From positions 1-32,649 of the forward strand of contig JADZCY010000354.1 in the NCBI GenBank assembly GCA_020851325.1: a DNA stretch of 32,649 nucleotides, given 5' to 3'. Each line of letters opens with the position of its first letter. The first letter of the stretch is position 1. Below are positions 1 through 6,904 of the stretch, piece by piece. The notes under the pieces are model-generated. The model had not been told where the DNA came from, ran no database searches, and was given only the letters and a program-made list of their open reading frames with translations. The translations under genes and the position numbers were made by a program. Origin of the DNA: Acidobacteriota bacterium (GTDB taxonomy: Bacteria; Acidobacteriota; Vicinamibacteria; Vicinamibacterales; UBA2999).

Positions 1-81
1 CAGTCCACGAACGCGGAGCAATCCGCGACCACCGGCGCCGGCTTTGCCGGGCCGACACCGCTTCAAAACCTTTTCAACTGA
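1..81 (+). CDS. C-terminal end of an unknown virion gene (partial, 5' end outside window)
   Basis: Frame 1 is open from the first base and ends at TGA 79-81, giving 26 residues that end in PLQNLFN. The piece is polar, Thr/Ala/Gly-rich and lacks any domain I can recognise. It lies directly upstream of the coat gene, the place where podoviruses of this layout often carry a scaffolding or head-assembly gene, so a scaffold is a reasonable but unproven guess. Only the reading frame and stop are really seen. Confidence 0.55.
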   Translation, partial: QSTNAEQSATTGAGFAGPTPLQNLFN

Positions 82-108
82 TTCGCGCCGCGTCGCGCTA
101 GTGAAAGA

Positions 109-129
109 GCCGCCTACGGGCGCCCTTTT
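109..129 (+). terminator. weak hairpin plus T-run before the coat gene
   Basis: CGCC-TACG-GGCG at 111-122 forms a short stem closed by a stable C(UACG)G-type tetraloop, followed by CCC and TTTT (126-129). The stem is only 4-5 bp, so it may be a leaky terminator or a 5' stabilising structure for coat mRNA. Confidence 0.3.
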
Positions 130-161
130 CGCATCCGCACGCCGTGCGCTAGAGCACAGCC

Positions 162-1274
162 ATGGCTGACACTCCTGCCGCTGCCGGTCTTCGCGTAACC
201 CAGTGGGACGACGAATTCTTCACCGAGTACGTCCGCGAAAACCGCTTCAAGCCGTACATGGGCACCAACGAGGGTGCCATGATCCAGGTGAAGGAAGACC
301 TCGCCAAGAAGAAGGGCGACCGGATCAACTACGCGCTGGTCAATCGCCTGACCGGTGCCGGCGTGACCGGTTCCTCGACGCTCGAAGGCAACGAGGAAGG
401 GATGGATTCCCGCTCGCACCTCTTGACCGTCGACAAGATCCGCAACGGCGTTCGCGTCGCGGAGATCGAGGAACAGAAATCTGCGATCGACCTTCGGCAG
501 GGCGCGCGCGCCACGCTCAAGGACTGGATCATGGAGAAGACCCGCGACGACATCATCAAGGCGCTGGGTTCCTTCCGCTCGGGTACGACGATCTACAACT
601 GGATGACGACTGCGGAGTATTTGGCGATTGCCGAGGCCACCAAGGATGCGTGGCTCGTCGATAACGCCGATCGCGTGCTCTTCGGCGCGTCGATCAGCAA
701 CGGCTCGTCGAACGACATCTCGGCGGCGCTCGCCAACATCGACACGACCAACGACCTCGTGACGGCGGCGCGGCTGTCACTGCTCAAGCGCGTCGCGGAG
801 ACGGCCAGTCCGAAGATCCGGCCGATTCGCACCAAGGGCGACGAAGAGTGGTTCGTCGTGTTCGTCGGCTCGCGCAACTTCCGCAACCTGCAGGCGGATA
901 CCAACTTCACGGCGGCGAACCGTGAGGCGCGCGAGCGCGGCAAGGACAACCCGCTGTTCACCGGGGCCGATCTCCTGTGGGATGGCATGATCATCCGCAA
1001 GATCCCTGAAATCCCGGTGCTTTCGGCACTCGGCGCGTCCTCGTCTGACGTCGAGCCGCTGTATCTCTGCGGCGCTCAGGCGGTGGGCATGGGCTGGGCG
1101 AAGCGCACCAAGTCGGTGGTGGAAACCTTCGACTACGGCGACAAGTACGGCGTCGCCATCGAGGAAATCCGTGGCATCGAAAAGCTGCACTTCGGCAGCG
1201 GCTCGGCGGACACGGACGACCTGAAGCAGCACGGCGTGGCAACGGGCTTCTTCAGCGCGTCGGCGGATGCCTGA
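162..1274 (+). CDS. major capsid protein (N4 gp56 / DUF4043-like)
   Basis: This 370-residue protein is the likely coat subunit that builds the icosahedral head. The N-terminus carries the recognisable pattern of the N4 gp56/DUF4043 coat family: an FxxEYVREN segment, a Met/Gly-rich stretch near residues 33-40, a GDRINYALVNRLTG strand and a later EIEEQKSAIDLRQGAR segment around residues 101-116. The C-terminal part has a LYLCGAQAVGMGWAKR segment typical of HK97-fold coat proteins of this group. Length agrees with the family (about 350-420). The first ATG at 162 has only a weak upstream ribosome site. It sits just before a small head protein and the gp4/gp10-like tail genes, as expected for a coat gene. 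The family name is from memory of the sequence pattern; coat function is confident. Confidence 0.85.
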   Translation: MADTPAAAGLRVTQWDDEFFTEYVRENRFKPYMGTNEGAMIQVKEDLAKKKGDRINYALVNRLTGAGVTGSSTLEGNEEGMDSRSHLLTVDKIRNGVRVAEIEEQKSAIDLRQGARATLKDWIMEKTRDDIIKALGSFRSGTTIYNWMTTAEYLAIAEATKDAWLVDNADRVLFGASISNGSSNDISAALANIDTTNDLVTAARLSLLKRVAETASPKIRPIRTKGDEEWFVVFVGSRNFRNLQADTNFTAANREARERGKDNPLFTGADLLWDGMIIRKIPEIPVLSALGASSSDVEPLYLCGAQAVGMGWAKRTKSVVETFDYGDKYGVAIEEIRGIEKLHFGSGSADTDDLKQHGVATGFFSASADA

Positions 1275-1280
1275 TCGAAC

Positions 1281-1310
1281 TGAGGCGGGGGCAGCGATGC
1301 TCCCGCCTCA
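1281..1310 (+). promoter_or_regulatory. 30-nt hairpin with GCGA tetraloop between coat gene and next gene
   Basis: TGAGGCGGGGGCA (1281-1293) pairs with TGCTCCCGCCTCA (1298-1310) over 13 bp with a single G-U wobble, closed by a GNRA-type loop GCGA (1294-1297). It starts 6 nt after the coat stop codon and no T-run follows; the ribosome site AGGAG (1313-1317) of the next gene lies right after it. This suggests an mRNA-stabilising, processing or translation-control element rather than a terminator. Confidence 0.6.
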
Positions 1311-1325
1311 ACAGGAGACACACAC

Positions 1326-1742
1326 ATGGCAGGCGAAACCACTTCCGCAGGCACCAACAAGCGCAAGTTCAAGACCACGGCTCCGCTCATCGGCCAGCCG
1401 TGGACGATTGCGTATTCCACCACCCAAAACGAACTCAACGACGTCATGCAGGCGGGCTACATCCCCAAGGGCATGACCGTCGTCGGGTTTCTCTACGCAC
1501 CCACCGACATGGACACGGGCGGCTCACCGGCGCTCGTGCACAAGATCACGGTCGGATCGACGGACGTCGCCACCGGTCTTACCGGTGCGCAGTCGGGCGC
1601 CAAGTCGTTCGTTGCGATCACTCCGGTGACCGTGACGGATGACACGCTCGTTACCGTGACGAGCACCACGGCGGCGGCGACCGCTGCGGCGGGCACGCTC
1701 TACCTCACGCCGATCTATTCGGCTGCGGTCGTGCTGAGCTGA
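1326..1742 (+). CDS. small head/decoration-like structural protein
   Basis: A 138-residue protein made immediately after the coat gene, with a good AGGAG ribosome site 8 nt before the ATG. It is Thr/Val/Ala-rich, lacks cysteine, and reads as successive beta strands (for example VTVTDDTLVTVTSTT at about residues 100-114), with no signal peptide or membrane segment. Its size, composition and position match head decoration or capsid-stabilising proteins, but I do not recognise a named family. The preceding strong hairpin may set its expression relative to coat. An alternative is a minor head-completion protein. Confidence 0.6.
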   Translation: MAGETTSAGTNKRKFKTTAPLIGQPWTIAYSTTQNELNDVMQAGYIPKGMTVVGFLYAPTDMDTGGSPALVHKITVGSTDVATGLTGAQSGAKSFVAITPVTVTDDTLVTVTSTTAAATAAAGTLYLTPIYSAAVVLS

Positions 1743-1752
1743 CAGACCCTGG

Positions 1753-1780
1753 GGCCGGGACTGCCCACCGGCCTCTTCTT
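1753..1780 (+). terminator. possible weak hairpin before the gp4-like gene
   Basis: GGCCGG (1753-1758) and CCGGCC (1768-1773) form a 6-bp stem with a 9-nt loop, followed by TCTTCTT. The pyrimidine tract is interrupted by C, so this is at best a partial terminator between head and tail-accessory genes. Confidence 0.3.
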
Positions 1781-1791
1781 CGGGAGTCTCA

Positions 1792-2175
1792 ATGGCAACG
1801 CTCGCTGAAATCACGGAAAAAGCCCTGCAGCGATTGCAGGTGATCGGCGAGGGCGACGAGATGATTCCTGCCGATTCCGAACTCGTGCAGGACCGCTATG
1901 CCTCGCTGCTCGAAATGCTGCGCGTCGAAGGTTTGGCGGACTGGACCTACAACGAGCAGGTGCCCGAATACGCCGAAGGCCCGCTCGTGATGATGCTCGC
2001 GGCATTCTGCGCGGAGGAATTCGCAGTGCCGGAGCCGAGGCATTCCCGCTTGCAGCAGGCCGGCGCGTTCTCGCTGCCGGCGCGACTCGGCGGGCCATCG
2101 GTGGCGGAAAGAACGCTGCGCCGGCTCATCGCCGTGCCGCCGGATGCGAAGCCCGTGGACGTCGAGTATTACTGA
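1792..2175 (+). CDS. P22 gp4-like tail accessory / head-completion protein
   Basis: This 127-residue, largely helical protein fits the gp4-like head-completion proteins of P22-type phages, which bind beneath the portal after packaging and form the platform for the tail. Visible pattern: an N-terminal helix with ALQRLQVIG (about residues 11-19), then LVQDRYASLLEMLRVEGLADWTYN-like segments near 31-52 and a C-terminal basic helix (SVAERTLRRL). It is shorter than P22 gp4 (about 166 residues). The GGGAG site lies 6 nt before the ATG. The stop shares one base with the start of the gp10-like gene (TGATG at 2173-2177), supporting coupled synthesis of the two tail accessory factors. Assignment rests on weak sequence pattern plus strong gene order. 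Confidence 0.65.
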   Translation: MATLAEITEKALQRLQVIGEGDEMIPADSELVQDRYASLLEMLRVEGLADWTYNEQVPEYAEGPLVMMLAAFCAEEFAVPEPRHSRLQQAGAFSLPARLGGPSVAERTLRRLIAVPPDAKPVDVEYY

Positions 2176-3554
2176 TGGAGATTCGTTTCGGGTCGCAGTC
2201 CTACCAGCATCGCTCGCTGCCGCTCTCGGCGCAGCGCATGGTGAACTGCTACCTGGAGGGCGCACCACCGGCGGCCAAGTCCCAGGTGGCCGTCGTGCCG
2301 AACTACGGCATCGTCGAGCGCGGCACGGTGGGCAATGGTCCCATTCGCGGCGGCAAGGTCATAAACGGCCAGCTGTTCGTCGTCTCGGGCACGCGGCTCT
2401 TTGCGGTGCGCGAGGATGGGTCGAGCACCGACCTCGGCTATGTCGGGGGCTTCGGTCCCGTGCAGATCGAAGGCGATGGCATCACGTTGATGATCCTCGC
2501 CGGCACGGCGGGCTATCTCTACGACGGCACCACGGTCGCGCTCGTGCCGGATTCGGACTTCCCGCCTGCGGCGTGGCTGACCTATCTCGACGGTTACTAC
2601 ATCGTCGGGCAGTTCGGCACCGGCAAGGTGTACGTGAACGAAACGCCGTATGTCCCGGCGGTGTGGAATCCGCTGGATTTCGCCACGGCCGAGCGCGTGC
2701 CGGATGACACCACGGCAGGGATTGCCGATCACGGTGAGGTGTTTGTCTTCGGCCGTGAATCGACCCAGGTGTGGCGCAACACCGGCAACGCGGATTTCCC
2801 GCTCGAAGACGTGAGCAGCGGCGCGATTGAAGTCGGCTGCCGCGCGCCGCGATCTCCGGCGAAGGCCGATAACAGCGTCCTCTTTCTCGGCCACGACGGC
2901 ATCGTCTATCGAATGGAAGGCTACACGCCGATGCGCGTGAGCACGCACGCCGTCGAGCAGGCCATCGAAGGCTATGCCGACAAGGACGGCATCGGCATGG
3001 TGTTTCAGGAAGGCGGGCACAAGTTCTTCGCGCTGTCCTTCGCCGAAGGGACGTGGGTGTACGACCTCGCGACGACGCTATGGCACGAGCGTCAGAGTCG
3101 AGGGCACGCGAGATGGCGGCCGGCCTTTGCGCTCACGGCGCACGATGCCGTGTGGGTCGGCGACTATGCGTCGAACAAGCTCGGCACGCTTTCGGCGGAC
3201 ACGTTCACCGAGTGGGGCGAGGTCTTGCGCAGTTCGTGCGCGTCGCCCGCGATCGAATCCGAGAACAAGCGTTGCTTTCACAGCAGCGTGGAACTCGTCT
3301 TCGAGCAGGGCGTCGGCCTCACGCTCGGGCAGGGGAGCGATCCGCGCGTGATGATCGATTGGAGCAACGACGGCGGCCGGACGTGGAGCGCGGAGAAGTG
3401 GCGCAGTCTCGGGCGCATCGGCGAGTACCGCAGGCGCGCGCGGGTAGCGCGTGCCGGCTCCGCACGGGATCGTGTCTATCGGTTCTCGGTGTCTGACCCG
3501 GTGCGGCGCACGCTCATCAAGTCGAGTGCCGAGGTCGAGGTCGGCACGTCGTGA
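2175..3554 (+). CDS. P22 gp10-like packaged-DNA stabilization / tail accessory protein
   Basis: A 459-residue protein resembling P22 gp10 (472 residues), the tail hub that caps the gp4 ring and retains packaged DNA. It opens with a family-like stretch (SYQHRSLPLSAQRMVNCYLE, about residues 8-27) and continues as beta-propeller-like repeats: GQLFVVSGTRLFAV, GYLYDGTTVALV, DGYYIVGQFGTGKVYV, GEVFVFGRESTQVWRNTG and LFLGHDGIVYRMEGY are spaced at roughly propeller-blade intervals through residues 60-260. The C-terminal third has a further beta-rich region (VMIDWSNDGGRTWS near 395-408). It overlaps the gp4-like stop by one base and the next start by four (GTGA at 3551). Confident for family, inferred for role in this phage. 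Confidence 0.85.
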   Translation: MEIRFGSQSYQHRSLPLSAQRMVNCYLEGAPPAAKSQVAVVPNYGIVERGTVGNGPIRGGKVINGQLFVVSGTRLFAVREDGSSTDLGYVGGFGPVQIEGDGITLMILAGTAGYLYDGTTVALVPDSDFPPAAWLTYLDGYYIVGQFGTGKVYVNETPYVPAVWNPLDFATAERVPDDTTAGIADHGEVFVFGRESTQVWRNTGNADFPLEDVSSGAIEVGCRAPRSPAKADNSVLFLGHDGIVYRMEGYTPMRVSTHAVEQAIEGYADKDGIGMVFQEGGHKFFALSFAEGTWVYDLATTLWHERQSRGHARWRPAFALTAHDAVWVGDYASNKLGTLSADTFTEWGEVLRSSCASPAIESENKRCFHSSVELVFEQGVGLTLGQGSDPRVMIDWSNDGGRTWSAEKWRSLGRIGEYRRRARVARAGSARDRVYRFSVSDPVRRTLIKSSAEVEVGTS

Positions 3555-4381
3555 CACGCGGGTTGCTGCAGATCCCGAAGCAGCTGCCGACGACGGCGCG
3601 AGATTGGGAACAGTTCGTCGCGCGCCTGAACGACAAGATCCGCTACGACGGCGAGCGCGTCGTCATGGACACGCTCACGACGATCGCCAGCCGCTCGGGC
3701 ACCGACCTCGATACGCTGCTGTCCTACCTCACGGACACGGGGCGCGCGAACTCGCAGACGTTCCTGCCGCAGGTGCAGACCGGCGGCGTGTCCTCGCGCC
3801 AGGATGCCGGACCGGTGACGGCGGAAGCCGACTCGCTGACCGCAGAGATTTCGATTGCCGCGCACACGCTGCAGTACGGCGATCGAGTGGTGGCCTACAA
3901 CGCCGGCACTATCGCCGGCCTCGACCCGGATACTTCCTACTATGTCTATACGGACGATCCTGACTACGTGGGCGGGGCTGTCAGCTATTCGGCTACGACG
4001 AATGGGCAGCTCATTACTGCGAACAATGGCCGCTACTTTGTCGGCGCTGTCCGAACGACTGTCGCGCTGAGCGTTGCCAACATCACGGCGGCCACCACCG
4101 CGAACCCCGTGCAGTTCACGACCAGCGCGCCGCACGGCTGGAACACCGGCAATACGGTGACGTTTTCCGGTCTCCCGGGAGACTTCGGCACCGCGCTCAA
4201 CGGCACGGGCACGTTCACGATTACGCGCACGGGTGCGTCGTCCTTCACGGTGCCGGTCAACGGCTCGGGCTTCTCGGCGTTCACCTCCGGCGGCACGGCG
4301 TCGCGTCAGACCGTCACGGCCATCAGCGGGCAGGGCGGCGCGTCGGGCTGGATCGACATGGCATTCCTGGGTCAGTTCTGA
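3551..4381 (+). CDS. tail/virion structural protein with FCCH-like beta domain
   Basis: A 276-residue protein starting at GTG inside the gp10-like stop (GTGA). Residues 1-90 form a polar helical head (LPTTARDWEQFVARLNDKI) that could attach to the tail hub. The rest is Thr/Ser/Gly-rich beta: a segment from about residue 175 to 255 (pattern NPVQFTTSAPHGWNTGNTVT then GTGTFTITRTGASSFTVPV) matches the short beta domain often labelled 'ubiquitin-activating E1 FCCH-like' in phage tail proteins. No enzymatic motif is seen. Placement between the gp10-like hub and the ejection proteins suggests a minor tail or fibre-base component. Confidence 0.6.
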   Translation: MTRGLLQIPKQLPTTARDWEQFVARLNDKIRYDGERVVMDTLTTIASRSGTDLDTLLSYLTDTGRANSQTFLPQVQTGGVSSRQDAGPVTAEADSLTAEISIAAHTLQYGDRVVAYNAGTIAGLDPDTSYYVYTDDPDYVGGAVSYSATTNGQLITANNGRYFVGAVRTTVALSVANITAATTANPVQFTTSAPHGWNTGNTVTFSGLPGDFGTALNGTGTFTITRTGASSFTVPVNGSGFSAFTSGGTASRQTVTAISGQGGASGWIDMAFLGQF

Positions 4382-4614
4382 TGAACATCACCATTGAACG
4401 ACTAGCGCCGGTTGATGCTCACGACGGCCAGAAGTGGCTACGGCTTCGCGGCAAGGTCGAAGGCTCGCCGGAAGCGACGTGGAAGACGCGCACCGTGAAC
4501 ATCGCCGCGCTCGTCGCCGGCCAGACGACCGTGGACGCCGAGAAAGCGAAACTCTCGGCCGACGTCGAAGAGTATTACGAGCGCTGGATCGCGCTCGCGG
4601 ACGTGCAGATTTGA
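4381..4614 (+). CDS. small hypothetical protein, 77 aa
   Basis: This ORF starts at an ATG that shares its first base with the previous stop (TGATG at 4379-4383) and ends with TGA overlapping the next start (TTGA at 4611). The product is soluble and mixed charged, with a helix rich in Glu/Lys/Asp near residues 50-66 (VDAEKAKLSADVEEYYERW). No family recognised. Tight coupling on both sides and GC-rich third codon positions support a real gene, perhaps a small chaperone or virion accessory factor; that role is a guess. Confidence 0.6.
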   Translation: MNITIERLAPVDAHDGQKWLRLRGKVEGSPEATWKTRTVNIAALVAGQTTVDAEKAKLSADVEEYYERWIALADVQI

Positions 4615-5039
4615 CGCGCGCGGCGACCGAGGACGACTTGCCGGCGTGCCTTCGCATGGGGCGCGCGTTCGCCGCCGCAGCGGGTCTCGACGCCGACGAC
4701 GAGTCGATGCTCGTGACGCTGCGATCCCTGATGGATGGCGGCGGTCTCTTCGTCACCGGCTCGCCGCTGCACGGCATGGCCGGTGTGCTGGTCTATCGCG
4801 CGTACTTCAACGCGGCGCAGGTGTCGGCGCAGGAACTCTTTTGGTGGGTGGACGAGGACGCGCGTCGCAGCGGTGCCGGGCGATCGCTGCTGACCGCCAT
4901 CGAAGCGTATGCACGAGAGGCGGGCGCGCACACGCTGACCATGATTGCGCTCGACGACGTGGACGGCGAGCGGGTCGGCGCGTTCTATCGCTCGGAAGGC
5001 TATCGCCCGCTGGAACGCAACTTCGTGAAGGTGCTCTAA
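4611..5039 (+). CDS. GNAT-family N-acetyltransferase
   Basis: From TTG 4611, overlapping the previous stop as TTGA, the protein is 142 residues. It has the GNAT fold signature: an LFWWVDEDARR strand-turn near residues 76-86 followed by the acetyl-CoA pyrophosphate loop RRSGAGRS (85-92), then the helix LLTAIEAYAREAG, the strand HTLTMIALDDVDG and the late GAFYRSEGYRPLERNFVKVL segment typical of motif B and the C-terminal strand. It would transfer acetyl from acetyl-CoA to an amine; the target is unknown. GNATs recur in tail/ejection regions of podoviruses, where they may modify virion or host proteins. A longer in-frame upstream opening overlaps the 77-aa gene and is less likely. Confidence 0.85.
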   Translation: MTRAATEDDLPACLRMGRAFAAAAGLDADDESMLVTLRSLMDGGGLFVTGSPLHGMAGVLVYRAYFNAAQVSAQELFWWVDEDARRSGAGRSLLTAIEAYAREAGAHTLTMIALDDVDGERVGAFYRSEGYRPLERNFVKVL

Positions 5040-5750
5040 ATGGCAATCGGTACTGGGGCAGCAATTCTTGGCGGCTCTCTCATCGGCGGCGCGGCATCGC
5101 TTGCCGGCGCGCGCGGCGCGGCAAAGGCCGCGCAGCAAGCCGCTGATGCCACGGCAGCGGAGTCGGGTCGCCAATTCGATCTCGTGCGCGCCGACACCGC
5201 GCGGCAACGCGCGATCGGCGATTCGGCCATCGATCGGCTCGGGCGGCTCTACGGTCTCAGCACGAGCGCGCCGACGACTCCAACGCCGACCTATGCCGCT
5301 GACGGCATGGGCGGATACTACCCGGTGCCACAAGAGAGCGTGGCCGCACCTGCTCAGGCAGGGCCGGACCTCTCGGCCTTCACCGAATCGCCGGACTATC
5401 AGTTCAATCTCGCCGAAGGCCAGAAAGCCATCGATCGCAGTCTCGCCGCGCGCGGTCGCGCGCTCTCGGGTTCGGCCGTGAAAGAGGGCGTGCGCTATGC
5501 CTCGGGCATGGCGTCCAACGAATTCGGCAACTTCTACAACAGACTCGCCGGACTCGCGGGCCTCGGGCAAGCCGGTATCAGCACGTCGGCCAACGCGGGC
5601 GCCAACATGGAGTCCACCGTCGCCAATGCCAACGCCAACGCCGGGGCGATCCGATCGTCTGCGTACATGAGCGGCGCGCAGGGTGTGAACAACGCGATTC
5701 AGGGCGGGATCGGCAACTATTTATACGCTCGCGGCCGGGGGGTCATCTGA
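5040..5750 (+). CDS. DNA-ejection / internal virion protein (gp7-like role)
   Basis: A 236-residue Ala/Gly-rich protein whose ATG follows the GNAT stop directly. Residues 1-25 are small and hydrophobic (AAILGGSLIGGAASLAGA), then a helical Gln/Ala segment, a short Pro/Thr linker around 75-110 and a conserved-looking block ESPDYQFNLAEGQKAIDRSL (about 118-137) followed by AARGRALSGSAVKEGVRYA. This block is familiar from 'DNA transfer'/internal virion proteins of short-tailed phages. The C-terminus is repetitive NAGAN/NANA sequence. It likely leaves the capsid ahead of DNA and helps form the trans-envelope channel. First of three consecutive ejection-type genes. Confidence 0.65.
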   Translation: MAIGTGAAILGGSLIGGAASLAGARGAAKAAQQAADATAAESGRQFDLVRADTARQRAIGDSAIDRLGRLYGLSTSAPTTPTPTYAADGMGGYYPVPQESVAAPAQAGPDLSAFTESPDYQFNLAEGQKAIDRSLAARGRALSGSAVKEGVRYASGMASNEFGNFYNRLAGLAGLGQAGISTSANAGANMESTVANANANAGAIRSSAYMSGAQGVNNAIQGGIGNYLYARGRGVI

Positions 5751-6904
5751 TGGCCGGCTTCAACGTGTTCAGCCTCGCCGACACCTACGGGCGCGGCATG
5801 CAGGAGCGCGACGACGAGCGCACGGCGCGGCTGCAGCGCCTCTACATGGGCAACGCCGACCAGCGCGCCGCGAATGCCGATGCGCGGGCGGCCAGTGCCG
5901 ACGTGCGCGCGGGCGAAGAACTCAAGATGCGCCAAGCGCAGGAGCAGCGTGACGCCTCGCAGTTCAGCGCCGAACAGCTGCTGACCAACACGCGCCTTGC
6001 CAATGTCGCCGCAAAGTCTGTGGCGGCCGACCCTGCGACGCTGGATCGGTGGATGCCGCACATTCGTTCCGCTGGCATCCCACTGCAGATTGAAGGGCTG
6101 TCGCCGCAGGCCATCCAGGCGGAAGCTGCGCGCATCGCCAAGCAGACGGACGTCGAACTGGACGCCTACCTCTCCGCTAATCCTGCGATGCGCGAGATCG
6201 ATGCGCGCCAACAGGCGACGCTTGCCGAGATCGATGCGCGTGAGCGGTCGGCCGCACGGCTGGCGGCTCAAGAGAATCGTTACACGCTCGGAGCGATCAC
6301 GGCACGCGGCGAGCAGGACAGGCTGACGGATGGTAGCAGGCCGGCGGGGCTTTCCTCGGTGGACCAGGACCGCATCTATCGCGGCGAGGATCGGATGAAG
6401 GGCGACTTCGAGCAGGTGACGAAGAACCGGCGCGAAGAACAGTCGGCCGCGCGCAAGGTTCGCGCACTCGCGTTGACCGGCGGAAAGCTCAACGCCGCGC
6501 AGCAACAAGCACTGATCTTCATGTTCGGCAAAGTGCTCGATCCGAGTTCCGTGCTGCGTGAGGGCGAGTACGACCGAATCGCGAGCGCGCGCGGGTACTA
6601 CGACACCGCGAGCAATCTCTACGAGAAGGTCATGGCCGGCGCGATCCTGACGCCAAAGCAGGTGCGCGACATCGGCGAGATCGCGGAATTCTACGAACGC
6701 GCGGCCAACGACAGCATTACCGCTGTGGCTTCGGAATACGATCGCATTGCGCGACAGCGCGGATACGATCCTGCGGCGATCGTGACGGACCCGTCGTATC
6801 GGTCGCGGCAGGACGCGGAGGGCGGGCCATCAACGAAGAACGGCCCATCAGCGCCGCGCAAGTCGGCCAGCCAGTACATCAGGGAGCAGCAGCGTGGACG
6901 CTAA
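5750..6904 (+). CDS. internal virion / ejection-type protein, 384 aa
   Basis: The ATG overlaps the previous stop (TGATG at 5748-5752). Residues 30-80 are almost wholly Ala/Arg/Asp/Gln helix (RAANADARAASADVRAGEEL) followed by charged helices to about residue 200 and a less repetitive C-terminal half. There are no cysteines or membrane segments. Such long amphipathic, alanine-rich helical proteins after the first ejection protein are typical of the middle ejection protein of P22-type phages, although I do not recognise a specific family. The stop (TAA 6902-6904) lies 11 nt inside the next gene. Confidence 0.6.
   Translation: MAGFNVFSLADTYGRGMQERDDERTARLQRLYMGNADQRAANADARAASADVRAGEELKMRQAQEQRDASQFSAEQLLTNTRLANVAAKSVAADPATLDRWMPHIRSAGIPLQIEGLSPQAIQAEAARIAKQTDVELDAYLSANPAMREIDARQQATLAEIDARERSAARLAAQENRYTLGAITARGEQDRLTDGSRPAGLSSVDQDRIYRGEDRMKGDFEQVTKNRREEQSAARKVRALALTGGKLNAAQQQALIFMFGKVLDPSSVLREGEYDRIASARGYYDTASNLYEKVMAGAILTPKQVRDIGEIAEFYERAANDSITAVASEYDRIARQRGYDPAAIVTDPSYRSRQDAEGGPSTKNGPSAPRKSASQYIREQQRGR

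Noticed and set aside
4434-4610. Upstream extension of the GNAT frame to ATG 4434
   Set aside because: It lies wholly inside the 77-aa gene, is Arg-rich, and GNAT homology starts at about 4611.
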